This document shows, in pieces, positions 26,681 to 36,000 of a stretch of DNA of 64,000 bases. The notes under the pieces are model-generated. The model did not search any database. It saw only the letters and a list, made by a program, of their open reading frames with translations, and was not told where the DNA came from. The DNA is taken from positions 372,001 to 436,000 of the forward strand of contig CP095846.1 of assembly GCA_023100825.1 (NCBI GenBank), in the 5' to 3' direction. Both the position numbers and the translations under genes were made by a program. How positions within the stretch are numbered: position 1 is the stretch's first letter; every line of letters begins with the position of its first letter. This DNA comes from Nocardioidaceae bacterium SCSIO 66511. GTDB taxonomy: Bacteria > Actinomycetota > Actinomycetes > Propionibacteriales > Nocardioidaceae.

Positions 26681-27442
26681 TCAGCTGGTCTGGCGTCGGA
26701 ACAACCACGCCGCCCAGAGGTACGAAGCGATGAGGATGCCCGCGCACCAGGCGAGAGCGAGCCATGCGTCGTTGCCGATCGGCGTACCCATCCACAACCC
26801 GCGCAGGGTCTCGATGATCGGTGTCACGGGCTGATGCTCCGCGAAGCCATGCAAAGCCGACGGCATCGTTTCGGTCGGTACGAACGCGCTGCTCACGTAC
26901 GGCAGGAACATCAGTACGAAGGTGAACGCGTTCGCCGCCTCGACACTCTTGACGAGTAGGCCGAAACCCGCCGCCAGCCAGGAGATCGCGAGTACGAACA
27001 GCACGACCATTCCGATTGCCGCGACCCATTCGACGAGCGAGGCTTGAGGGCGCCAGCCGACTGCGAAGGCGACACCGACGACGAGGGTTGTCGCGACGAG
27101 GTTGCGCACGACGCTCGCGACGACGTGGCCGACAAGCACCGACGAGCTGGCGATGGGCATCGAACGGAAGCGGGCGATGATGCCGTTCTCCATGTCTCCG
27201 GCGACGCTGGTTGCCGTGCTCGAGGCGCCGAAGCCCGCACAGAGCAAGATGATGCCGGGTACGACGTAGTTGACGTACTCGGTGCCGGTGTTCATCGCGC
27301 CGCCGAACACGTACACGAACAGCAGCATCAGCACGACCGGCAGCATCACGGCGGTCAGCATCATGTCGAGATTTCGCGCGGTGTGGCGCAGACTGCGCAC
27401 GATCATCACGCGGGAGTCGGTCAGGGCGTACGCGACGCTCAT
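26681..27442 (-). CDS. ABC-2 type transporter permease (daunorubicin-resistance DrrB-like)
   Basis: A 253-aa permease with six hydrophobic segments. The conserved ABC-2 region NYVVPGIILLCAGFGASSTATSVAGDMENGIIARFRSMPI and the later FLPYVSSAFVPTETMP match DrrB-type exporters. It overlaps the ATP-binding subunit gene by 4 bp (ATGA). Together they would form an exporter of a drug-like or lipid substrate, under control of the divergent TetR regulator. Confidence 0.9.
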   Translation of the reverse strand: MSVAYALTDSRVMIVRSLRHTARNLDMMLTAVMLPVVLMLLFVYVFGGAMNTGTEYVNYVVPGIILLCAGFGASSTATSVAGDMENGIIARFRSMPIASSSVLVGHVVASVVRNLVATTLVVGVAFAVGWRPQASLVEWVAAIGMVVLFVLAISWLAAGFGLLVKSVEAANAFTFVLMFLPYVSSAFVPTETMPSALHGFAEHQPVTPIIETLRGLWMGTPIGNDAWLALAWCAGILIASYLWAAWLFRRQTS

Positions 27443-28374
27443 CGCGATACCTCCTTGGCGGTTTCGGTGAGGGACAGGAAGACGTCGTCGAGCGTCGGCC
27501 GGTGCGTCGTCACCCGGCGTACGGGGATCCGTGCGGCATCGAGGCCCACGAGGAGCTCGCGCAGCTGAGTCGCGGAGCCATCGGTTGCTACTTCGACGGT
27601 TCGGCGGGCGGGATCGGCCGTTGTCGCGGCGAGGGTGCCGACTGCTCGGTTGAAGGTCTCGAGGTCGGTGAACTCGAAGCGGGCGACCTCGCCCTCGAGG
27701 CTGCTCTTCAGCTCGTCGGCCGTGCCTTCGGCGGCGATCCGCCCGCCGTTGAGCATGGCGATGCGATCCGCCAGCTGGTCGGCCTCTTCGAGGTACTGCG
27801 TGGTCAGCAGGATCGTCACGCCATCGGCCACCAGCCGGCGAACGGTCTCCCAGGTCTGCTCGCGGCTGCGTGGGTCGAGGCCGGTAGTCGGCTCGTCGAG
27901 GAAGAGCAGCGGTGGACGCGTGATCACGCTCGCGGCGATGTCGACCCGTCGGCGCATGCCGCCGGACAGGGCCTTCACCCGGCGGGTGCGTACGTGCTCG
28001 AGATCGAACTCCTCGAGTAGGTCACCGACCCGCTCGCGTGCGGTCTTGGCATCGAGACGCAGCAGCTGCGCCATCATCAGCAGGTTCTCCTCGGTAGTGA
28101 GTACGTCGTCGATCGCGGCGTACTGCCCGGTGAGGCTGATCGAGCGGCGTACGCCGTCGGGGTCGGTGAGCAGATCGTGGCCGGCGATGCTCGCCGATCC
28201 GCCGTCCGGGCGTACGAGCGTGGACAAGATGTTGACCGTCGTGGTCTTGCCGGCGCCGTTCGGGCCGAGAAGTGCGAACACCGTGCCGCGCTCGACGGAG
28301 AGGTCGATCCCGTCGAGGACGACCTGCTCCCCGTACGCCTTCCGGAGCCCGGTGACTGTTACTGTGTATGTCAT
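27439..28374 (-). CDS. ABC transporter ATP-binding protein (DrrA-like)
   Basis: A 311-aa nucleotide-binding subunit. Walker A GPNGAGKTTT, the signature LSGGMRRRVD, Walker B LLFLDEPT, and the H-loop region replaced by TTQYLEEAD are all present, with the C-terminal DrrA-type domain ending in PTLDDVFLSLTE. I chose the ATG at 28372-28374, which lies inside a palindromic operator. An alternative ATG at 28393-28395 lies in the second operator. Either way the promoter is masked when the regulator binds. Confidence 0.92.
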   Translation of the reverse strand: MTYTVTVTGLRKAYGEQVVLDGIDLSVERGTVFALLGPNGAGKTTTVNILSTLVRPDGGSASIAGHDLLTDPDGVRRSISLTGQYAAIDDVLTTEENLLMMAQLLRLDAKTARERVGDLLEEFDLEHVRTRRVKALSGGMRRRVDIAASVITRPPLLFLDEPTTGLDPRSREQTWETVRRLVADGVTILLTTQYLEEADQLADRIAMLNGGRIAAEGTADELKSSLEGEVARFEFTDLETFNRAVGTLAATTADPARRTVEVATDGSATQLRELLVGLDAARIPVRRVTTHRPTLDDVFLSLTETAKEVSR

Positions 28375-28400
28375 ACACGGAACTGTATATGGCATACACA
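28364..28400. promoter_or_regulatory. TetR operators at the ABC/TetR divergent promoter
   Basis: Site 1 (28364-28378) is a perfect palindrome, GTGTATG-T-CATACAC. Site 2 (28384-28400) is a less perfect copy with the same GTAT/ATAC half-words. Centres are about 21 bp apart. They overlap the ABC start region and lie 41 bp upstream of tetR, fitting repression of both. Confidence 0.75.
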
Positions 28401-28440
28401 GATTTGCGCAAGTGTGTACGCGGGAGATAGAAGGTGAGCC

Positions 28441-29175
28441 ATGGATTCCGATCCCGAGACGGTGTTGCCGCCCGGTCTCGACCTGCTGTGGGGCAAGCGC
28501 GAGCGCGGTCGCAAGGGGCCGAAGCCCGGACTGACGCTGGATGCGATCGTCGAGCAGGCCATCGCGATCGCAGATGCCGAGGGCCTCTCCGCCGTGTCGA
28601 TGGCACGGGTCGCCAAAGACCTCGGGTTCACGACGATGTCCCTCTACCGCTACGTCGACAACAAGGAGGAGCTGCTCCAGCTGATGTGGAACGCCAGCTC
28701 ATCCGGCGCTCCCGCGATCGAGGGCGACGACTGGCGTACGAAGCTGCGCTCGTGGGCGGTCGGGCAATGGCAGATGCTCGAGAACCGGCGCTGGGTCCTC
28801 GAACTGCCGATCGTGACGCCTCCCGCAGGCCCGCACGCGCTTGCCTGGGTCGAACAGGCAATGAGTGCGCTCGACGGCACCGGACTCAGCGACGCCGAGA
28901 GTATGGGTGTCATCGGGCTACTCAGTTCGTACACGCTGGGTGAGGGTCGCATGGCTCACGACGCCGCTGTGTCAGCCGAGCGTGGGGGCCAGAGGTACGA
29001 CTACGCCGCGACGCTTCGAGCGGTGGTCGACGAGCACGCCTACCCGTCGATCCACCGCGCTGCGTGGTCCGGTGCGATCGACGATCCGGACGGCAACGGC
29101 GACGTGGAGAGCTACCTCTACGGGCTTGAGGTCATCCTCGACGGGATCGCCGCGCGGATAGCCGCAGCGTCCTGA
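28441..29175 (+). CDS. TetR-family regulator of the divergent ABC exporter
   Basis: A 244-aa regulator. The helix-turn-helix is at about residues 33-78 (ending [18 protein letters not shown]), and the C-terminal region resembles the TetR/TetR_C class of tetracycline- and drug-responsive repressors ([12 protein letters not shown], then GEGRMAHDA). The N-terminus has an extra 30-residue basic extension ([14 protein letters not shown]). The ATG at 28441 has GAAGGTGAG upstream. It probably represses the DrrAB-like exporter and itself through the two palindromes in the shared promoter. Confidence 0.9.
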   Translation: MDSDPETVLPPGLDLLWGKRERGRKGPKPGLTLDAIVEQAIAIADAEGLSAVSMARVAKDLGFTTMSLYRYVDNKEELLQLMWNASSSGAPAIEGDDWRTKLRSWAVGQWQMLENRRWVLELPIVTPPAGPHALAWVEQAMSALDGTGLSDAESMGVIGLLSSYTLGEGRMAHDAAVSAERGGQRYDYAATLRAVVDEHAYPSIHRAAWSGAIDDPDGNGDVESYLYGLEVILDGIAARIAAAS

Positions 29176-29287
29176 CCTGCCGCGCGGTCCGGCACGCGGA
29201 CAACCCACAAGGCGCCGTCGGGCGACCCGTAGAATGGCCGGGCGCAATGTGGCGCGCCCCCAAACTCATCGATCAAGGAAACTTCTT

Positions 29288-31587
<2,300 letters not shown>

Positions 31588-31617
31588 GCAGCTCAGATTC
31601 GGCGGCCACCGCTACCC

Positions 31618-31669
31618 AGCAAACCGCGCCGCTACCCGGGAAGTTTGCCGGGTAGCGGCGCGGTTTGCT
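31618..31669. terminator. Strong bidirectional terminator after asd
   Basis: A perfect 22-bp inverted repeat (31618-31639 with 31648-31669) has an 8-nt loop. AAAC on the 5' side and GTTT on the 3' side of each arm fit an A-to-U tract read either way. It sits between asd and the convergent lysozyme gene and would stop transcription from both sides. Confidence 0.9.
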
Positions 31670-31700
31670 ATGGGCCCGTGGTATTCCACGGGGCGTTACG

Positions 31701-32564
31701 TCAGCCGTTCGCGAGTGCGACCAGCCGATCGTGCGAGCCGTTGAAGTAGTTCTGGTCGAGTGGGTCGGACGTCCACTGGTGGAACGTGTGGAAGCCCCAG
31801 CCACCGAACAGTGGGGGCGGATCGTTCTGGTAGTCCGCGGCCCACAGCGGGTTCGTCTGCGAGAAGGCGGTCGTGTCGCCCATGCACGGCACCCACCAGT
31901 TGCGTGCCGTGTAGATCACGACGTCACGACCGGTCAGGTCGCGGTACTTGTCGCTGAAGTCCTTCACCCAGGAGCTCAACTGGCTTGGGGACATACCGAA
32001 GCAGGTGTCGCCGTACGGGTTGTACTCGATGTCGAGTACGCCCGGCAGCGTCTTGCCGTCGCCGGACCAGCCTCCACCATGGTCGACGAAGTACTGTGCC
32101 TGCGCGGCGCCGGAGGAGGTGTTGGGCGTCGCGAAGTGGTAGGCGCCGCGAATGAGTCCGGCGTTGTAGGAGCCGTTGTACTGACTGGTGAAGTAGTCGT
32201 TGGTGTAGTTGGTGCTCTCGGTCGCCTTCACGTACGCGAAAGATATGCCTTTGCTCTTCCAACTCGACCAGTCGACGTCGCCCTGCCACCCGGATACGTC
32301 GATGCCAGTCACATCTGAGCCCTGCGTACCGACATCTCCCGTACGGCGCAGTGACTGGCTGTCGGTCAGCGGCGGTGCGGGCGTATGACGCCAACCCATG
32401 TACGCGTCGCCGTGCGTGTCGATCCCTGCCTTCTCGGCGACGGGCTTCGGCTCGCCGGCGGCGGCGGCCGAGTCATCGGTCGCGCCGACAGGCGATGCGA
32501 CGAAGGTGAGTGCCGCTGCGGTGAGCGCGGCGAAAACTGCGGTGCGAATCTTGGGACTTCCCAT
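31701..32564 (-). CDS. Secreted GH25 lysozyme (N-acetylmuramidase)
   Basis: A 287-aa protein with a Sec signal peptide (KIRTAVFAALTAAALTFVAS, cleavage near ATA/GATD at about 29). A 55-residue linker is followed by a glycoside hydrolase family 25 domain from residue 85: GIDVSGWQGDVDW (Asp89), FAYVKATEST, and the catalytic pair in LDIEYNPYG (Asp178, Glu180). The motif YHFA and the later ADYQNDPPPLFGGW complete the fold. It cleaves the MurNAc-GlcNAc bond of peptidoglycan. I chose the ATG at 32562-32564, with GGAG upstream; the longer open frame runs through a hairpin repeat. A small GC-rich hairpin lies in its leader at about 32609-32634. Confidence 0.92.
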   Translation of the reverse strand: MGSPKIRTAVFAALTAAALTFVASPVGATDDSAAAAGEPKPVAEKAGIDTHGDAYMGWRHTPAPPLTDSQSLRRTGDVGTQGSDVTGIDVSGWQGDVDWSSWKSKGISFAYVKATESTNYTNDYFTSQYNGSYNAGLIRGAYHFATPNTSSGAAQAQYFVDHGGGWSGDGKTLPGVLDIEYNPYGDTCFGMSPSQLSSWVKDFSDKYRDLTGRDVVIYTARNWWVPCMGDTTAFSQTNPLWAADYQNDPPPLFGGWGFHTFHQWTSDPLDQNYFNGSHDRLVALANG

Positions 32565-32656
32565 GGCGTGCTCCGGTTCTCGAATGTTGTCGAAGCACAG
32601 GTTGCCCGGGCGGGTACGACGTTTAAACCCGCCGGATTCGTGGAAGGCACGCCCCC

Positions 32657-32739
32657 GTGAGCCGCACGTATCGGCCCCAAAATCGCGAAAATCGGGGCAT
32701 AAACGTGCGGCCCAGCGAGGCCGGTCGGCCAGGTGCGGG
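32657..32739. repeat. Intergenic hairpin repeat, copy A
   Basis: An 83-bp repeat that matches copy B (35918-36000) at 73 of 83 positions. Its core is an 18-bp imperfect inverted repeat (32661-32678 with 32694-32711) with a conserved AATCGCGAA-type loop. It lies downstream of the minus-strand TetR gene and upstream of the lysozyme gene. A T-tract is missing. Confidence 0.85.
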
Positions 32740-32783
32740 TCTCCCTGCGAGGCCACCGGTTCGTCGGCCGTGGACGCCCCCGC

Positions 32784-33392
32784 TCATCGAGGCTCCAATG
32801 CAAGCAGGGCGTCTAGCCCGAGCTCGAGCGCTTCGGCCTGCTCTCGACGAGACAACCAGCGGCCGGAGCTGACCGCGTGCAGGGCGAGGCCGTCGGCCAT
32901 CGCGAGGGCGGCGTGCGCTGCGAGCTCGGCACGTACCTCTCCGGGCGCGCTTCCCCACGCGGCGTTGAGCGCATCGGCGAGCGCCTCGTGCATCTCTGCG
33001 AGAGCTGCGCGCTGAGTCGTGGCCAGCCCGGGTACGGTCGCCGCACGAGCCGCGAACGCGAGATGGATGCGTACTTCGGCCACGCGGCGCTTGTCGAGCG
33101 GTAGCAGCTCGCGGAGTACGACGCTGAGGTTCTGGCGTACGTCCTCGCCGAGCCGCACCGCCGACAACCGTGCGCGGAGTCTGCGTACGACCTCGTCGTA
33201 CGCACCGGACAGCATCGTGTCCTTGGTCGGGAAGTAGTGCTGCACGGTGCCGATGGAAACACCTGCCTGCGCTGCGACTTCGCGGACGCTCACCCGGTCC
33301 AGTCCGTGCCGGTCGACGATGTCGAGAAGCGCTTCGGTGATCTCGGCGGATCTTCGAGACTCGCTTGACTCTGTTCCCACACGTGGCATCAT
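32784..33392 (-). CDS. TetR-family transcriptional regulator
   Basis: A 202-aa regulator with a TetR helix-turn-helix at about residues 12-58 (EITEALLDIVDRHGLDRVSVREVAAQ in part, then AGVSIGTVQHYFPTKDTML) and a C-terminal helical domain of the BetI-like/TetR_C_6 kind. The ATG at 33390-33392 lies within a palindrome; the adjacent in-frame ATG at 33387 is equivalent. No Shine-Dalgarno sequence is present, which suggests a leaderless transcript. It is divergent from the Ddn-like gene with operators between them. Confidence 0.88.
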   Translation of the reverse strand: MMPRVGTESSESRRSAEITEALLDIVDRHGLDRVSVREVAAQAGVSIGTVQHYFPTKDTMLSGAYDEVVRRLRARLSAVRLGEDVRQNLSVVLRELLPLDKRRVAEVRIHLAFAARAATVPGLATTQRAALAEMHEALADALNAAWGSAPGEVRAELAAHAALAMADGLALHAVSSGRWLSRREQAEALELGLDALLALEPR

Positions 33393-33421
33393 ACAGTCGT
33401 ATGAAATCATACACTCGTATG
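33390..33421. promoter_or_regulatory. Two TetR operator palindromes at a divergent promoter
   Basis: Two copies of CATAC-N4-GTATG (33390-33403 and 33408-33421) have starts 18 bp apart. They overlap the start codons of both divergent genes, so binding would block both transcription and any leaderless start. Confidence 0.75.
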
Positions 33422-34105
33422 ACGGCACCGCGGGGGTTGCTGGCCGGCACGATTGCGGCAGTCGCCTTCGTATGGGTGCTCTTCTTCATCGGCCTAGGCG
33501 GAGGTCTGATTCCTTCCGTCGTGCAGTCGGTCGTGTACGTGGCGCTGCTCGTGCTGACGGTTCGCAGTCGGCGTCTCAAGGTCGTCCTCGTCCGCACCGT
33601 CCAGCGATGGACGATCAATCCGCTGATGCGCCTGTTCCTCCGGATCGGCGTCAACCCGCTCGGTCTGGCGATCCTGGAGACCCGCGGGCGGAGGTCCGGC
33701 AAAGTCCGGCGAGTGCCGGTCGGCAACGGCAGGCAAGGCGACTCGTTCTGGATCATCGCCGAACACGGCATGCGGGCCGGGTACGTACGCAACATCCGCG
33801 CCGACCCGCATGTTCGGGTGCGACTACGTATCGGTCTGCGTTATCGGTGGGTTCGCGGAATCGCAACGGTGCTGCCCGATGATGATCCGCTGGCGAGGCA
33901 GCGCAGCATCATCGCATGGCATCCGTTGCGTGCGTACAACGCGATGAACGTGCGCGTACTCGGCGGTGACCTGGTGACGGTGCACGTACGCCTGCTGTCG
34001 ATGGAGTCTCGCAGCGACCGCGCGTTGACAGAGCGTGACGAGCGGGTCAGGATGAACCATCCGCAACGAATGTTGCTGACGGTCGGAAACGCAATCACAG
34101 TGTGA
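33419..34105 (+). CDS. Membrane-anchored Ddn-like (deazaflavin-dependent) oxidoreductase
   Basis: A 228-aa protein. Residues 5-48 hold one or two transmembrane segments (GLLAGTIAAVAFVWVLFFIG and SVVQSVVYVALLVL). The split-barrel domain after about residue 75 resembles the F420-dependent nitroreductase family: ETRGRRSGKVRRVPVGN, then WIIAEHG and VRNIRADPHVRVRL. Ddn relatives reduce quinones or nitro compounds with F420H2. The ATG at 33419 and an in-frame ATG at 33401 both lie in the operator region and neither has a Shine-Dalgarno sequence. Regulation by the divergent TetR protein is expected. The cofactor is inferred from the family. Confidence 0.8.
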   Translation: MTAPRGLLAGTIAAVAFVWVLFFIGLGGGLIPSVVQSVVYVALLVLTVRSRRLKVVLVRTVQRWTINPLMRLFLRIGVNPLGLAILETRGRRSGKVRRVPVGNGRQGDSFWIIAEHGMRAGYVRNIRADPHVRVRLRIGLRYRWVRGIATVLPDDDPLARQRSIIAWHPLRAYNAMNVRVLGGDLVTVHVRLLSMESRSDRALTERDERVRMNHPQRMLLTVGNAITV

Positions 34106-34168
34106 TGCTGGCCGCGGTGCAGGCTCGGGCGCTCGATGGGTGGCATCCGACGCGCACCTGGAGGTCCC

Positions 34169-35905
34169 GTGTCGCTCGACAGACGCAAGTTCCTGCAGAC
34201 CACCGGCGTTGCTGCCGGCATCGCCGCCTGGCCGGCAGTACCGGCGAACGGTGCGTCCGCCGTCCCGCAAGCGGGCTCCAGGACACCTCCACGCGGGCCG
34301 GATGAGGGCGAGGGGCCGTTCAACAAGATGGTCATTCGCGGGGTCAACGTGATCGTCGGGGTCGGCGGCACGCTTCGCGGGCCGGTCGACATCGTGATCG
34401 AGCAGAACCGGATCACCGGGATCCTGTCCGCAGGTACGCCGAGGCAGCCGCTGCGCTCCGATCGCGCTCCGCACGACGCCGACCACGAGATCGATGCGAC
34501 GGGGATGTGGGTGATGCCGGGTCTCGTCGACGAACACACCCACTCCGAAGAGGGCGAAACGCCGCGTACGTACGCGTACAAGCTGTGGCTCGGCCACGGC
34601 GTGACGACCGTTCGGGGTGTCAGCCTCACCGACAACGCTTCGGCCGTCGAGGACAGGGAGCGCAGCGAGCGCAACGAGATCGTCGCTCCGCGGATCGTCA
34701 ACTACCAGACCCCTGGCAGCGGTTGGGGCGACGGGGACGTCGACACGCCGCAGAAGGCCCGGCAGTGGGTCGACTGGGCGGCGGAGAACGGCGTCGATGG
34801 CATCAAGTTCTTCGGCACCGGACCGTACGGGCGCCGCGAGATCGCCGCGGCCATCAGGGCGGCGAAACAGAACGCGCTCGGCACCACGATGCACATGTCA
34901 CCGCCGATCTACAAGCAGCTCAACGCGGTCGAGCTCGGACGCCTCGGTATCGGCACCGTGACCCATTTCTACGGCCACTTCGAGTCGTTGCTCAAGCGAG
35001 GCCGGGAACACCCGAAGCCGCCGGACTACGACTACGGGAACGAGGCGTCGCGGTGGCGCGAGGTCGCGAAGGTCATCGGGTACACGTACGAGCCCGGCTC
35101 GCGTCAATGGTGGGACTATCTGCAGGAGCAGAAGGCGAACGGTGTCACCTTCGGGCCGACGATGACCGTCTACCAGGCGGGCCGTGACCTGCTTCGCGCG
35201 CGCGGCCTGGAGTGGCACACCAGGTTCGTGATGCCGTCGATGTGGAACTTCTGGGAGCCGAGCCCGCGAGCGCACGGGTCGTTCTACTACGACTGGACCA
35301 CTGCCGACGAGGTGAGCTGGAAGCGGTTCTTCCACCAGTACATGCAGCTGATCAACGACTACAAGTCGATCGGTGGCAGGATCGCCGGTGGCACGGACCC
35401 CGGCTTCATCTATAACCTCTACGGGTTCGGCAACATCAGCGAGCTCGAGTTGTTGCAGGAGGCCGGGCTTTCGCCGGTTGAGGCGATCGAGGCGATGAGC
35501 CACAACACGGCGACGACGCTCGCCGAGCCGACGGGCAAGGAGCCCGAGTACGGCGCGGTGCGCGTCGGCATGGTCGCCGACCTCGCGGTCGTACCGCAGA
35601 ACCCGCTCGAGGATCTACGCACGCTGTACGGCACAGGAGCCGGCCGGCTCGATGCGGACACCGGCGACATCGCGCGGGTCGGCGGCGTCCAGTGGACGAT
35701 CCGCAACGGTGTCGCGTACGACGCCAAGAAGCTGCTCACCGATGTGACCGACATGGTGCGCGCGCAGAAGGACGCCGGCGGTTGTGAGGCGGTCGACCAC
35801 GACTGGAGCGCTTCCGGTCCGTGCGGCGGTGGTCGAGGCATCGGCGTCGCTCCGCGGGCGAAACCGGCGCGAACGGCCGCTCCGCTCGACGCCGCGCGTA
35901 CCTGA
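34169..35905 (+). CDS. Tat-exported amidohydrolase family protein
   Basis: A 578-aa protein. The N-terminus LDRRKFLQTTGVAAG is a twin-arginine signal, with likely cleavage before residue 40. The amidohydrolase domain starts with a small beta sandwich (VIRGVNVIVGVGG) and the metal motif GLVDEHTHSEEG near residue 130. The barrel continues to the metal Asp in AGGTDPG near 415, and AVRVGMVADLAVV closes the sandwich. This is the imidazolonepropionase/prolidase-like group; the substrate is unknown. The GTG at 34169 has GGAGG upstream; an upstream ATG is rejected because the Tat motif would be displaced. A C-terminal 40-residue Gly/Pro/Ala tail carries two cysteines. Confidence 0.85.
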   Translation: MSLDRRKFLQTTGVAAGIAAWPAVPANGASAVPQAGSRTPPRGPDEGEGPFNKMVIRGVNVIVGVGGTLRGPVDIVIEQNRITGILSAGTPRQPLRSDRAPHDADHEIDATGMWVMPGLVDEHTHSEEGETPRTYAYKLWLGHGVTTVRGVSLTDNASAVEDRERSERNEIVAPRIVNYQTPGSGWGDGDVDTPQKARQWVDWAAENGVDGIKFFGTGPYGRREIAAAIRAAKQNALGTTMHMSPPIYKQLNAVELGRLGIGTVTHFYGHFESLLKRGREHPKPPDYDYGNEASRWREVAKVIGYTYEPGSRQWWDYLQEQKANGVTFGPTMTVYQAGRDLLRARGLEWHTRFVMPSMWNFWEPSPRAHGSFYYDWTTADEVSWKRFFHQYMQLINDYKSIGGRIAGGTDPGFIYNLYGFGNISELELLQEAGLSPVEAIEAMSHNTATTLAEPTGKEPEYGAVRVGMVADLAVVPQNPLEDLRTLYGTGAGRLDADTGDIARVGGVQWTIRNGVAYDAKKLLTDVTDMVRAQKDAGGCEAVDHDWSASGPCGGGRGIGVAPRAKPARTAAPLDAART

Positions 35906-35917
35906 CCCGCAGTCCTC

Positions 35918-36000
35918 GTGAGCCGCACGTTTATGCCCCAAAATCGCGAAAACCGGGGCACAAACGTGCGGCCCAGCGGGTCGGGTGGGTCAGGTGCGGG
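35918..36000. repeat. Intergenic hairpin repeat, copy B
   Basis: This matches copy A (32657-32739) at 73 of 83 positions. The stem pairs 35922-35939 with 35955-35972 (18 bp, two mismatches). It sits between convergent genes. Its last 11 bases form the final two codons and stop codon of the acetoacetyl-CoA ligase gene, so the repeat provides that gene's end. Confidence 0.85.

Noticed and set aside
32565-32656. Cyclic-di-AMP (ydaO-type) riboswitch before the lysozyme gene
   Set aside because: A GC-rich hairpin is present, and such riboswitches do precede wall hydrolases in actinobacteria, but the conserved sequence blocks of that class are not found.
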